Positions 1 through 8,937 of a DNA stretch of 64,000 nt are shown one piece after another; within the stretch, counting starts at the first letter, position 1; each line of letters opens with the position of its first letter. Made by a program: the position numbers and the translations under genes. Location of the stretch: contig NZ_CP036348.1 of assembly GCF_007753095.1 (NCBI RefSeq), positions 2,294,001 to 2,358,000 on the forward strand. The letters run 5' to 3'. The notes under the pieces were generated by a model that saw only the letters and a list, made by a program, of their open reading frames with translations, made no database searches and had not been told where the DNA came from. The DNA comes from Rosistilla carotiformis. Its GTDB lineage: Bacteria; Planctomycetota; Planctomycetia; Pirellulales; Pirellulaceae.

Positions 1-1178
1 AGCTGGAAACCTTCCGCCGATCCATCACGGTGCCCGCCGTCGTCGTCGAACGTCCTGGTCGTTCACGAGTCCAAGTTGCCACGCCGATGACCGGCGTCGT
101 CACGCATGTTCACGCGGTGCAAGGCGAAGCGGTCGAGCCGGGAAGCCTGCTGCTTCAAATTCGTTTGACGCACGAAGACCTCGTCAACGCACAAACCGAT
201 TTCGTCCGCACTCTCGGCGAATTGGATGTCGAGAATCGAGAGATCGCTCGCCTGGAGCAAGTCACCCGAAGTGGTGCGATCGCGGGCAAGGTCTTGTTGG
301 AGCGGCAATACTCCCGTGACAAGCTGAACGCCAATCTCGGTGCTCAGCGTGAAGCATTGCGTCTGCATGGACTGTCAGACGACCAAGTGAATCAAATCGA
401 ACGCGAGCGACGGCTGCTGCGTGAGCTACAGGTCTTCACACCGAGTGTGGACAGTCACGGTGAAGCCGAGTTGCGATTGAGCCAGCATGTAGTCCAAGCG
501 AGTTTCGTTCTGGAAGACAAGCCCCAGCACACTGGCCCGTTGATCCTGCAAGATTTGTCCGTTCACAAAGGACAATCCGTCAATGCGGGCGAAACGCTCT
601 GCATCCTAACCGACTATGACGAGTTGTTCATCGAAGGTCTCGCGTTTGAGCAAGACATCCGACAGCTTCGAGGTGCCTCACAAAACGGTTGGCAAGTCGA
701 TGCGATCATAGAACAACCGGGGTCCGAATCCCGCGTGATCGAAAGCTTGGAAATCGCGTATCTGGCCAACCAAGTCGATGCCACCTCGCGAACATTGAAC
801 TTCTACGTTCGCCTCCCAAACCAAGTCGCCAAGGATCATCGCGCCGACGGCAATCGCTACGTCGAATGGCGTTACGTCCCCGGTCAACGGATGCAGTTGC
901 GAGTACCAGTCCAAGAAATGCCGGAACAAATCGTGGTTCCTGTCGAGGCGGTGGCGAGCGAAGGAGCGGAAACTTTCGTGTTCCAGCAGAACGGCAGTCA
1001 CTTCGACCGCGTGCCGGTTCATGTGAAGTATCGCGATCAGTATTCCGCCGTGATCGACAATGACGGTTCGCTGTTCCCCGGTGATGTCATCGCCATGCGT
1101 GGCGCTCATCAAATGCAAATGGCTCTCAAAAACAAGTCTGGCGGTGGAGTTGATCCACACGCAGGCCACAACCACTAA
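1..1178 (+). CDS. Heavy-metal RND efflux periplasmic adaptor (CusB/CzcB family), 5' truncated
   Basis: This is the membrane-fusion protein of a tripartite metal efflux pump, linking the inner-membrane RND transporter to an outer-membrane channel. The reading frame is open to the window edge: the codons before the first in-frame GTG (30) read LETFRRSITVPA and continue the conserved N-terminal strand, so the true start lies outside the window. The visible part has the lipoyl/hairpin region (ATPMTGVVTHVHAVQGEAVEPG), a coiled-coil hairpin at about residues 50-135, a beta-barrel domain and a His-rich tail (DPHAGHNH) that may bind metal. The RND pump starts 11 bp after the stop, preceded by AAGGAG, so the two are co-transcribed. 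The metal specificity cannot be read from the sequence. Confidence 0.9.
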   Translation, partial: LETFRRSITVPAVVVERPGRSRVQVATPMTGVVTHVHAVQGEAVEPGSLLLQIRLTHEDLVNAQTDFVRTLGELDVENREIARLEQVTRSGAIAGKVLLERQYSRDKLNANLGAQREALRLHGLSDDQVNQIERERRLLRELQVFTPSVDSHGEAELRLSQHVVQASFVLEDKPQHTGPLILQDLSVHKGQSVNAGETLCILTDYDELFIEGLAFEQDIRQLRGASQNGWQVDAIIEQPGSESRVIESLEIAYLANQVDATSRTLNFYVRLPNQVAKDHRADGNRYVEWRYVPGQRMQLRVPVQEMPEQIVVPVEAVASEGAETFVFQQNGSHFDRVPVHVKYRDQYSAVIDNDGSLFPGDVIAMRGAHQMQMALKNKSGGGVDPHAGHNH

Positions 1179-1189
1179 GGAGCCACATC

Positions 1190-4100
1190 ATGCTTAATTC
1201 AATCATTCGTTTTGCGTTGAAGCAACGCATGCTTGTCATCGCCGTTGCCTTGTTCCTGGTGGGATTCGGGACTTGGCAGGCGATGCAGGCTCCGATCGAC
1301 GTCTTCCCCGACCTGAACCGGCCTCGCGTGGTCATCATGACCGAGGCACCGGGCTTGGCACCGGAGGAAGTTGAGACACTGATTACGTTTCCGATTGAAA
1401 CGGCGGTCAATGGCGCGAACGGCGTTCAAGCGGTCCGAAGTTCATCGGGCGTTGGTATCTCGGTCGTCTATGTCGAGTTCGATTGGAACACGGACATTTA
1501 CAACGACCGTCAAATCGTCAATGAGCGACTGCAACTCGTTCAAGAACGGATGCCGCAGGGCGTGAAGCCAACGCTCGCACCGATCTCTTCCATCATGGGT
1601 CAAATCCTAATGTTGGGAATGTGGAGCGACGACGGTGCAACCGAACCGCTTGAACTGCGAACGCTCGGCGATTGGGTCGTGCGGCAGCGATTGCTGACCA
1701 TCCCTGGCGTTTCGCAAGTCTTCACGATGGGCGGCGGACGCAAGCAGTTTCAAGTGTTGGTCGACCCCGATGCGATGTTGCGATTCGGAATTGCGTTACA
1801 CGAGGTTAAGCAAGCCGTTCAGAACAGCAATGACAACGCCACGGGCGGCTACTTGGATGAACAAGGCCCGAACGAATTGCTAGTTCGCGGTCTGGGCCGT
1901 GTTCAGAGCATTGAAGACCTGCAAAAGGTCGTCGTCACGATGAAGGAAGGCCGCCCCATTTCGCTGGGCCAGATCGCTCGCGTCGTCGAAGGTGCGCAAG
2001 TCAAACGCGGCGACAGTTCAGCCTGGGTGCGCGATGAGGACAGGAATTACAGCGGTGGCCCTGCGGTCATTCTTACGATCAACAAGCAACCGGGAGCCGA
2101 CACGCGGCGAGTGACCGACGATGTGATGGCGGCAATTGATGAGTTGCGGCCTTCTTTGCCGGGTGACCTCCGCATCGAACCGCTCTACACACAAAAGTCA
2201 TTCATCGACCGTGCCATTGAAAACGTTGCCGAGGCACTTCGTGACGGCGGCATCTTGGTCGTCATTATCTTGTTCCTGTTCCTGATGAACGTCCGCACAA
2301 CATTCATCACTCTGACCGCGATTCCATTATCGCTGGTAATGACCGCGATCGTGTTTTCGATATTCGATTTGTCGATCAACACGATGACGCTGGGTGGTTT
2401 GGCCGTTGCCATCGGCGAACTAGTCGATGATGCGATCGTGGATGTCGAGAACATCTATCGGCGACTCAAAGAGAACCGAGCGAGCGATAACCCCAAGCAT
2501 CCGTTGTTGGTCGTTTTCCGTGCCAGTATCGAGATTCGCAATTCGATTGTGTTTGGCACGATGATTGTCATCCTCGTGTTCCTGCCGCTGTTCGCTCTGT
2601 CGGGCATGGAAGGACGTCTGTTCGCTCCGCTGGGTGTTGCCTACATCGTTTCGATACTCTCATCGTTACTTGTGTCGCTGACCGTCACACCCGTGCTGTC
2701 TTATTGGTTGCTCGGTAGCCAAAAGCTCAAGGGGCACGAGAAAGACGGATTCGTCCTGCGAGGCATCAAGTGGATTGGTGACAAAGTCATCCGCTTCAGC
2801 CTGACGGTTCCGCGATTCAATTTAGCCGTCACAGCGGTGCTAGTCGTTTTGTCCGGGATGTTCTTGATGAGTCTCGAACGCGACTTCCTACCGCCATTCA
2901 ATGAAGGTGCCGTGCAACTCAACGTTGTGTTGCCGCCCGGCACGTCACTGGCTACCTCCAACGACATTTCTAGCCGCGTCGAAACTCGATTGCGAGAGAT
3001 TGAAGACATCGAAGGATTCATTCGACGTACAGGACGCGCCGAGTTAGACGAACACGCCGAGGGCGTGAACATGAGCGAGTTCATCTTGGAACTCGATCCC
3101 GAGTCGCCGCGTTCCCGCGAAGAACAGCTTGAAGAAATCCGCGAAGCGATGGCGGATATTCCCGGCATCGTCACGGCGGTCGAGCAACCAATCGCTCACT
3201 TGATTTCGCACATGATCTCTGGTGTGAAGGCGCAAATCGGCATCAAGATTTACGGTGACGATCTCGACCTGCTTAGACGTAAGGCGAGCGAGATGGAAGC
3301 GGCGATGAAAGCGGTGCCCGGAACCAAGGATGTGCTGGTCGAACCGCAGGTAATCATTCCGCAACTACGGATCGAACTCGACCGAGACAAGCTGTTGCTG
3401 TACGGACTCAGTGCCGTCGAAGTAAACGAGTTCATCGAAACGGCTCTCAACGGACAAGTCGTTTCCGAAATCCTGATCGGCCAACGCACATTCGATTTGA
3501 TGCTGCGTCTCGATGAGGGTTACCGCGAGAACATGCAAACGCTCAAGCGGTTGACGATTGACCTTGCCGACGGTGGCAAATTGCCTTTGGAATCGGTCGC
3601 GAACATTTACGAATCAGGCGGCCCGAACACAATCAATCGCGAAGACGTTCGTCGTCGAATCGTGTTGCAATGCAACGTTTCCGAGCGTGGCGTCGTCGAT
3701 GTGGTGCAAGACATTCAGAAGAAGGTCCAACCCATCGTCGAGTCGCTGCCGCCGGGGTACTTCGTTCAGTACAGCGGACAATTTGAAAGCCAGCAATCCG
3801 CATCGCGAGTCATCGGCGTCCTGTTCGCTGTCTCGTTGGTCGGCGTGTTCTTGGTGCTGTACACGATGTTCCGCAGCGTTAACCTCTCGCTGCAAGTGAT
3901 GATGGCCCTGCCAATGGCGTTCATCGGATCGGTGATCGCGTTGGTCGTCACAGGCCAAACGCTGACCGTCGCTGCGATGGTTGGGTTCATTTCACTGGCC
4001 GGGATCGCATCGCGAAACGGAATCTTGCTGATCAACCACTATTTGCACTTGGTGCAGCACGAAGGTGAGGACTGGTCAAAAGAAATGATCGTTCGCGCGG

Positions 4101-4441
4101 GCCTGGAGCGACTCGCCCCCGTGTTAATGACGGCTCTGACGTCCGGCATCGGCTTGGTGCCGCTGGTCATGGCAGCCGGTGAGCCAGGCAAGGAAATCCT
4201 GTATCCGGTTGCGACCGTGATTCTCGGCGGACTGATCAGCTCGACGCTCCTCGACTTCTTTGTCCACCCAGCGTTGTTCTGGCTGATCGGGCTGAAGTCG
4301 GCTGAACGTGTTGTTAACGAATCGAAAACCGACATTCCTCTGTTTGAAGAGTCCGAAGAAGAGGAATTTCACCAACAAATCAACCACTCTCGGTCAAGGA
4401 CGACAGAGACCTCCCAACCCCTTTCCGAACCCGCAACCTAA
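1190..4441 (+). CDS. Heavy-metal efflux RND transporter, CusA/CzcA family
   Basis: This is the proton-driven inner-membrane pump of the tripartite efflux complex, 1083 aa and full length for the HME-RND family. The first transmembrane helix follows the N-terminus directly (LNSIIRFALKQRMLVIAVAL). The family signature with acidic residues in TM4 is near residue 412 (GELVDDAIVDVENIYRRL), and a second helix block is at about 890-1040. The start ATG has AAGGAG 7 bp upstream and follows the adaptor gene closely. The TM4 motif differs from the second pump of this window (GTMVDMAIIVSENIY), so the two are distinct subgroups rather than recent copies. The substrate is probably a divalent or monovalent heavy metal, inferred from the neighbours. 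Confidence 0.93.
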   Translation: MLNSIIRFALKQRMLVIAVALFLVGFGTWQAMQAPIDVFPDLNRPRVVIMTEAPGLAPEEVETLITFPIETAVNGANGVQAVRSSSGVGISVVYVEFDWNTDIYNDRQIVNERLQLVQERMPQGVKPTLAPISSIMGQILMLGMWSDDGATEPLELRTLGDWVVRQRLLTIPGVSQVFTMGGGRKQFQVLVDPDAMLRFGIALHEVKQAVQNSNDNATGGYLDEQGPNELLVRGLGRVQSIEDLQKVVVTMKEGRPISLGQIARVVEGAQVKRGDSSAWVRDEDRNYSGGPAVILTINKQPGADTRRVTDDVMAAIDELRPSLPGDLRIEPLYTQKSFIDRAIENVAEALRDGGILVVIILFLFLMNVRTTFITLTAIPLSLVMTAIVFSIFDLSINTMTLGGLAVAIGELVDDAIVDVENIYRRLKENRASDNPKHPLLVVFRASIEIRNSIVFGTMIVILVFLPLFALSGMEGRLFAPLGVAYIVSILSSLLVSLTVTPVLSYWLLGSQKLKGHEKDGFVLRGIKWIGDKVIRFSLTVPRFNLAVTAVLVVLSGMFLMSLERDFLPPFNEGAVQLNVVLPPGTSLATSNDISSRVETRLREIEDIEGFIRRTGRAELDEHAEGVNMSEFILELDPESPRSREEQLEEIREAMADIPGIVTAVEQPIAHLISHMISGVKAQIGIKIYGDDLDLLRRKASEMEAAMKAVPGTKDVLVEPQVIIPQLRIELDRDKLLLYGLSAVEVNEFIETALNGQVVSEILIGQRTFDLMLRLDEGYRENMQTLKRLTIDLADGGKLPLESVANIYESGGPNTINREDVRRRIVLQCNVSERGVVDVVQDIQKKVQPIVESLPPGYFVQYSGQFESQQSASRVIGVLFAVSLVGVFLVLYTMFRSVNLSLQVMMALPMAFIGSVIALVVTGQTLTVAAMVGFISLAGIASRNGILLINHYLHLVQHEGEDWSKEMIVRAGLERLAPVLMTALTSGIGLVPLVMAAGEPGKEILYPVATVILGGLISSTLLDFFVHPALFWLIGLKSAERVVNESKTDIPLFEESEEEEFHQQINHSRSRTTETSQPLSEPAT

Positions 4442-4482
4442 GACAGGAAGCGAACGGATCATTTTCCAAAAAGGAAAGTTTT

Positions 4483-5145
4483 ATGTTGAAAAGAATATCA
4501 AGACTGCTGTGCTTCGTCGCACTCGCATCGGTTGGCAGTATTGCCAGTGCCGAAGAGTCGATCGCATTCTGCTTGCCCGAGTGGAAAGAGATGCACTTCG
4601 ACGATTCAGCCAAGGCGCAACAGCACCTTGCTGCCGTACAGAAACTGTGCTGTGAAGCCAAGATCGACAATCACGGCGGACACACCGATGTGGTTTATCG
4701 TTCACCAAAATGGAAAAGCATGAAAGTTGCCGACGACAAGCTGGCTCACCAATGGGAAACTTGGCTCAAGAAAGCAGGATTCGAGACACTGCACGGTCGC
4801 GCGGCGGATCACGGCGGCGACGATCATGCTGGGCATGAAGGCCACGACCATGCGGCACACGATCACGCCGGACACAGTCACGCGGCTGGCCAAGTCGAAG
4901 AGGTCAACTATCGCATCACCGAATGGAAGACCATACACATTGAAAACCGAGAACAGCTCGCGGAACTGACCGCGATGTTGAAGGGACTCGGGTGCGAGCT
5001 GAAAAGCTCACAGCATTCCGGCCACGCCGACCTGAGTTTCCGCTGTCCGCAATGGAAACACATCGAAGTCGGATCACATCAAGTTGCCACAACGTGGGAA
5101 CAGTGGCTCGCAAAAACGGGCTTCGAGGTGAAGCACAGTCACTAA
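4483..5145 (+). CDS. Secreted protein with two similar halves and a His-rich linker
   Basis: I do not recognise the family. The 220-aa product has a signal peptide (MLKRISRLLCFVALASVGSIASAEE) and two homologous halves of about 75 residues (about 28-105 and 146-220). Both share an EWK...H pattern, a central G-H-[TA]-D block, a KW[KH]/QWK block and a closing W-E-x-W-L-x-K-[AT]-G-F-E. A linker very rich in His (repeats of DHAGH and GHDHA) joins them. It lies 41 bp downstream of the RND pump with a clear AAGGAAAG ribosome site. The likely role is periplasmic metal binding or delivery to the pump, by context and composition only. Confidence 0.8.
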   Translation: MLKRISRLLCFVALASVGSIASAEESIAFCLPEWKEMHFDDSAKAQQHLAAVQKLCCEAKIDNHGGHTDVVYRSPKWKSMKVADDKLAHQWETWLKKAGFETLHGRAADHGGDDHAGHEGHDHAAHDHAGHSHAAGQVEEVNYRITEWKTIHIENREQLAELTAMLKGLGCELKSSQHSGHADLSFRCPQWKHIEVGSHQVATTWEQWLAKTGFEVKHSH

Positions 5146-5202
5146 ACATTATCCAGATTTCACTCTCCCATCTTCAATCAACCAACTCCAATGGAAAAAC
5201 CA

Positions 5203-5733
5203 ATGAAACTTTCAAGCAAACTATTCACACTCATCCTGGCATCGGCAACCTTCGGCTTCGTCGGCTGCAAGGAATCCGGTACGACTGTTGAAACAGCGGC
5301 ACCTCCGGCAACCGTCGATACGCATGACGACCATGACGAACACGCACACCCCAGCGAAGGACCGCATCATGGCGGATTGATCGAATTGGGCAACGAGGAA
5401 TACCACGCCGAACTCGTTCACGACGAAGACACTGGTTCGGTAACAATTTATGTGCTCAACGCAGCCGCGACTGAGCAAATTCCGATCGAATCGACCGAGA
5501 TTACGATCAATGTCAAACATGACGGCAAGCCGGAGCAGTTCAAGCTGGCCGCTTCGCCTGATGCAAATGACCCACAAGGCAAGTCGTCGCGTTTTGTTTC
5601 GACAGACGCGGAACTCGGCGAGCACCTAGATGAAGAAGGAGCCGATCCGAAACTCGTCCTGACGATCAACGGAAAATCGTTCCGAGGAACGATCGCGCAC
5701 GACCATGACCACGAAGATCACGACCACGAGTGA
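5203..5733 (+). CDS. His-rich lipoprotein, putative metal-binding
   Basis: This is a 176-aa predicted lipoprotein. The second of two nearby in-frame ATGs (5191 and 5203) is chosen because it gives a clean signal peptide ending in a lipobox (FGFVGC). A His/Asp-rich segment follows (DTHDDHDEHAHP), then GPHHGG and a beta-rich domain. The C-terminus is again His-rich (HDHDHEDHDHE). Planctomycete efflux operons often carry such small His-rich lipoproteins, but I cannot name the family. It is probably an envelope metal-binding or sensing accessory of the upstream RND system. A hairpin followed by a T-run lies just after the stop. Confidence 0.78.
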   Translation: MKLSSKLFTLILASATFGFVGCKESGTTVETAAPPATVDTHDDHDEHAHPSEGPHHGGLIELGNEEYHAELVHDEDTGSVTIYVLNAAATEQIPIESTEITINVKHDGKPEQFKLAASPDANDPQGKSSRFVSTDAELGEHLDEEGADPKLVLTINGKSFRGTIAHDHDHEDHDHE

Positions 5734-5749
5734 TTGAAGATGGATGATT

Positions 5750-5800
5750 GCAGATTGGAGATTGAAAAGCATCACTCTCCAATCTGCTTTGGTCTTTTTT
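5750..5800 (+). terminator. Hairpin plus T-run, probable intrinsic terminator
   Basis: A perfect 12-bp inverted repeat (GCAGATTGGAGA at 5750-5761 and TCTCCAATCTGC at 5776-5787) is followed by TTTGGTCTTTTTT. It lies 16 bp after the lipoprotein stop, so it could separate the efflux genes from the following genes. The arms belong to the CAATCT-type repeat found in other spacers of this operon. Confidence 0.6.
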
Positions 5801-5862
5801 CAATCCGCACTCTCGAATTTCAAATCTACAATCTTCAATCTCAAATTTCCATCTACTAAAGG
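5788..5862. repeat. CAATCT/AAATTT-type low-complexity spacer repeat
   Basis: This is an AT-rich spacer of short iterated units (CAATCT, AATTTCAAATCT, ATCTCAAATTT). Similar units occur directly before the ABC permease gene (about 6719-6760) and the ABC ATPase gene (about 8008-8041). All three lie immediately upstream of a translation start. Confidence 0.55.
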
Positions 5863-5872
5863 AATGACTACG

Positions 5873-6655
5873 ATGAAACGGATTTTCAATCAAACGACAA
5901 TCGCACTGACAATGACTCTGGCAACCGCTTGCTTCGCAATGGCACAAACGGCTCGCGCGGCGAGTCCTGCCGAGCAAGCGATACAAGCTGCGTCGGCCAA
6001 TAACCAGTTTGCCTTCGTGATGTTCTATCGCGGGAACGATGCCCCGACGCAAGCCATGCACGGCACGTTGCAAACAACTCTGGCCAATCGGCAAGATGCG
6101 GTGATCGTGCCTGTACAAATTGGTGATGCTGCCGAACAGGCCTTGGTTAAACATTACGATGCGACCCGAATGCCGATGCCTGCGACTGCCGTGTTGGCTC
6201 CCAACGGGGCGGTATGTAGCGTGTTCCCACAAAAGGCAACGTCCCAGCAACTTACCGCTGCAATCGTGTCGACTGGTCAGGCTCAGTGCCTGAAGGCGTT
6301 GCAAGATCGCAAGCTGGTTTTGCTGTGTGCTCAACCGAGTGCTGGCGCTTCGATCCCGATGGGCGTTCGACAGTTTCAAGCCGACAAGCTTTATGAAAAT
6401 CGGACCGAAGTAGTCACGGTGATCGCAAATAATCCTGCCGAAGCCAAGTTCCTGCAACAGCTTCGCGTCAAAACCGATCAACCGGCTCCTGTAGTCGCCT
6501 TCATGGCACCGCCGGGCGTGATGGTCGGGATTTTCAATGCCAACGTAAGTCTTGACGATTTGGCACAAAAGCTCGCCGCCGCAGGCAAGTGCTGTGACGA
6601 CGAAAACTGCAAACATCACAAATCGGCTGAGGCTTCGCAACCGTCACGACGCTAG
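5873..6655 (+). CDS. Secreted thioredoxin-fold-like protein without CXXC
   Basis: The 260-aa product starts at the ATG at 5873, 9 bp after AAGGA. An ATG at 5864 is also in frame but abuts the ribosome site. The signal peptide is [21 protein letters not shown] and ends near AQTARA. The body looks like two thioredoxin-like halves: FVMFYRGND plus a cis-Pro-like segment ([10 protein letters not shown]), then [11 protein letters not shown] plus [11 protein letters not shown]. No redox CXXC pair is present in either half. The C-terminus carries a Cys/His cluster ([12 protein letters not shown]) that could bind metal. The fold call rests on pattern only. It lies within the metal run and is followed by an ABC exporter pair. 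Confidence 0.72.
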   Translation: MKRIFNQTTIALTMTLATACFAMAQTARAASPAEQAIQAASANNQFAFVMFYRGNDAPTQAMHGTLQTTLANRQDAVIVPVQIGDAAEQALVKHYDATRMPMPATAVLAPNGAVCSVFPQKATSQQLTAAIVSTGQAQCLKALQDRKLVLLCAQPSAGASIPMGVRQFQADKLYENRTEVVTVIANNPAEAKFLQQLRVKTDQPAPVVAFMAPPGVMVGIFNANVSLDDLAQKLAAAGKCCDDENCKHHKSAEASQPSRR

Positions 6656-6663
6656 GAACGGTC

Positions 6664-6725
6664 CGAGAGAGGGGGAGGTGGGAGAAGGAGACACGTTGCT
6701 CCCATCTCTCATCGCTCATCTCAAA
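6664..6725. repeat. GGGAG-type purine-rich repeat in spacer
   Basis: The spacer reads GAGAGAGGGGGAGGTGGGAG followed by its pyrimidine-rich counterpart (GCTCCCATCTCTC). It belongs to the GGGAG family also seen at 8741-8815, 13126-13165, 21175-21300, 22636-22747 and 36355-36385. Confidence 0.55.
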
Positions 6726-6771
6726 ATCCTCAAACTCAATTCAACAATCTGCAATTCAAGGAATGGATTCT

Positions 6772-7998
6772 ATGAAGCTTCGACATTTGATCTGGAAAGA
6801 ACTTTGGCAACGTCCAACACCGATGTTGACCAGCCTGTTGGCGGTCACGCTTGGCGTCACCGCATTGGTAGCGATTCAGAACATCACCGTGTTCTCTGAA
6901 CGGAAGATTGCCGGTGATATGGAATCGCTCGGTGCTAACGTTTTGGTATTACCGCCAAGTGTGACGTTGCAGGACTACTACGGAGCCGACATGCACGGGC
7001 ATACGATGCCCGAGGAATACGTCACCCGACTCGCTCTGGCACGGTTGGCCGGTGTCGAAAATCTGGCTCCTAAGTTGTGCGTCGAAGCCTCTGTTGATTC
7101 GATCCCTGTGACTCTCGCCGGAATTTTGCCACGCAGTGAGTTCCAAGCCAAAGCAGCATGGCAGGGACTTGGAATGTTGGGCAACGCGGTTGGGAGCGAT
7201 CGCGGTTGTTGTGCCACCGCCGCCGACACCGGTGCGGGAAACGATGACCCGAACTCGCTGGCTACTACCCGAACCGTTCAAGACTTGGGCGATCGAGATG
7301 TCATTCTCGGTCGCGACCTGGCGGGACAACTCGGTGCGAAAGTTGGCGATACGTTGCAGTTGTTCGGCGAGGATTTCACCGTCCTGACGGTATTGCCAGC
7401 GACCGGAACGATTGACGACGGCCGCATGTTCGCTCACTTGCACAGCGTTCAAGAATTGTCCGGTGCAGGCCCAGTCGTCAACGTGATCGAAATCATGGCG
7501 TGTTGCGAAGATGCGGCTGGCAGCCTGATTACCAGCCTCTCCGCTGAACTGCCCGAGACGCGGATCGTCACGATCGCGCAAGTGGTTCAAACTCAAATTG
7601 CCGTCAACGGATTGATGTCGCGTTTGTCTTGGGTCTTTCTGTCGATCCTGCTGTTGGTCGGTGGAGCGAGCATTGCCAGTGTGATGTACGCCAACGTGAC
7701 CGAGCGACGCAAAGAAATCGGAACGCTGATGGCAATTGGAGCCAGTCGCAACTTCGTGACCCAAATGTTCCTTGGTAAAGCCGCTGTCTTAGGACTCGCC
7801 GGTGGAGCAGCGGGCTTCGTCGTCGGCACCATCGTCGCGGCAGTACTGGGACCACAGTTGCTGGGCATTCACGTCAGTCCGATGCCGATGCTGTTGGGGG
7901 TTGGGATGGCATCCGCCACGATCGTTGCGGTGGTCGCCAGCCTCCTGCCCGCGCGCCGCGCCGCTGGTCTCGATCCGTGTCTCGTTTTCAACGAATAG
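6772..7998 (+). CDS. ABC transporter permease (FtsX/MacB family)
   Basis: This is the membrane subunit of a type VII (MacB/LolCE-like) ABC transporter, 408 aa. The N-terminal helix (about 17-38) is followed by a large periplasmic MacB-type domain. Three C-terminal helices (about 285-400) contain the FtsX hallmark [18 protein letters not shown]. The start at 6772 is preferred over the in-frame ATG at 6763 because AAGGA lies 9 bp before it. The periplasmic domain carries Cys pairs (DRGCC, MACCED) that are unusual for the family and could bind metal. The ATPase gene follows after 45 bp of repeat-like spacer. Its role in the metal operon (export or lipoprotein release) is not shown. Confidence 0.87.
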   Translation: MKLRHLIWKELWQRPTPMLTSLLAVTLGVTALVAIQNITVFSERKIAGDMESLGANVLVLPPSVTLQDYYGADMHGHTMPEEYVTRLALARLAGVENLAPKLCVEASVDSIPVTLAGILPRSEFQAKAAWQGLGMLGNAVGSDRGCCATAADTGAGNDDPNSLATTRTVQDLGDRDVILGRDLAGQLGAKVGDTLQLFGEDFTVLTVLPATGTIDDGRMFAHLHSVQELSGAGPVVNVIEIMACCEDAAGSLITSLSAELPETRIVTIAQVVQTQIAVNGLMSRLSWVFLSILLLVGGASIASVMYANVTERRKEIGTLMAIGASRNFVTQMFLGKAAVLGLAGGAAGFVVGTIVAAVLGPQLLGIHVSPMPMLLGVGMASATIVAVVASLLPARRAAGLDPCLVFNE

Positions 7999-8043
7999 GG
8001 ATCGAATCCGTTTCAATCTCAAATCTGCAATCAACAATCCTCA

Positions 8044-8739
8044 ATGGAACGACTCATGTATCAACTCAAATCTGTTACCCAGACCTACGAACGCCGAGGC
8101 CAGATCGTCACGGCACTCGACAACGCCGACCTGACGATTCCAGACAACGACTTCATTGCAATCGTTGGCCCCAGCGGCAGTGGCAAGACCACGTTGTTGT
8201 CCGTCCTCGGTGGAATGCTCGCACCGTCAACTGGCGACGTGATGCTCGATGGCGAATCGTTGTATGACCTGTCAGTGGAAGAACGCACGGCGTTGCGAGG
8301 CCGAAAGATCGGATTCGTCTTTCAGTCGTTTAATTTGATCTCTTGGCTGACCGCTCGCGAGAACGTGCAAATCCCACTGATGTTGTCCGGCAAAACTGCC
8401 AAGCAACAAGAAGATCGTGCGATGGAGATGCTCGACCGCGTCGGCTTGTCCGATCGAACTGATCACCGACCGTCAGAAATGAGCCAAGGACAGCAACAAC
8501 GAGTCGCATTGGCGCGGACACTCGCAAACGACCCGCAAATCATCCTGGCCGACGAACCGACCGGAAACCTCGATTCAGAAAACCGTCAGCAGGTGATGAG
8601 TTATCTGAATGAATTTCACCAAGACGGACGCACGATCGTCATGGTCACCCACGACGCCGACACCGCCGCGTTTGCGCACCGCACCATTCGACTCGTCGCC
8701 GGAGTTACCCATGAGGTTTCGATGGCAAAAGCCGCTTAA
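8044..8739 (+). CDS. ABC transporter ATP-binding protein (LolD/MacB type)
   Basis: This is the nucleotide-binding partner of the preceding permease, 231 aa. It has Walker [10 protein letters not shown] (about 42-50), the Q-loop FVFQSFNLI, Walker B plus catalytic Glu ([12 protein letters not shown]) and the switch His (VMVTHD). The signature reads [15 protein letters not shown]: the usual SGG is SQG, a mild deviation. An alternative in-frame ATG lies at 8056 and would remove only four residues. The pair resembles lipoprotein- or macrolide-type exporters; the substrate is unknown. Confidence 0.92.
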   Translation: MERLMYQLKSVTQTYERRGQIVTALDNADLTIPDNDFIAIVGPSGSGKTTLLSVLGGMLAPSTGDVMLDGESLYDLSVEERTALRGRKIGFVFQSFNLISWLTARENVQIPLMLSGKTAKQQEDRAMEMLDRVGLSDRTDHRPSEMSQGQQQRVALARTLANDPQIILADEPTGNLDSENRQQVMSYLNEFHQDGRTIVMVTHDADTAAFAHRTIRLVAGVTHEVSMAKAA

Positions 8740-8740
8740 G

Positions 8741-8815
8741 AAGAAGATGGGGAGAAGGGGAGTTGGGAGACAAGAAGAGTTCTCACCTTTCCCTGACTTC
8801 CAGTTCCCAACTCGA
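8741..8815. repeat. GGGAG-type purine-rich repeat in spacer
   Basis: Iterated GGGGAGAAGGGGAGTTGGGAG is followed by the pyrimidine-rich arm CTCACCTTTCCCTGACTTCC. It is the same family as the copies inside three coding regions of this window. A short inverted repeat (GGTTCCCGG ... CCGGGAACC, about 8849 and 8881) follows in the same spacer and may act as a terminator. Confidence 0.55.
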
Positions 8816-8937
8816 AAACTGCCGGCTGCCACTCAGCCGCCAGCTAGGTTCCCGGACCGCGTCACTCACCAGCCGACGCACCGGGAACCGTTTTGTACAC
8901 AACACTGTCGACTACAAGAAACGCAAGGTTAAACGCA

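Noticed and set aside
5666-6640. Long minus-strand open frame of 324 codons
   Set aside because: It lies wholly opposite the thioredoxin-like gene, which has a signal peptide and ribosome site; the antisense product lacks motifs.
6949-7764. Minus-strand open frame of 271 codons
   Set aside because: It is antisense to the FtsX-type permease; no motif or start signal.
8701-8715. GTTACCCATGAGGTT as a further CsoR-like site
   Set aside because: The right arm does not match GGGTA and the site lies inside the ABC ATPase gene.
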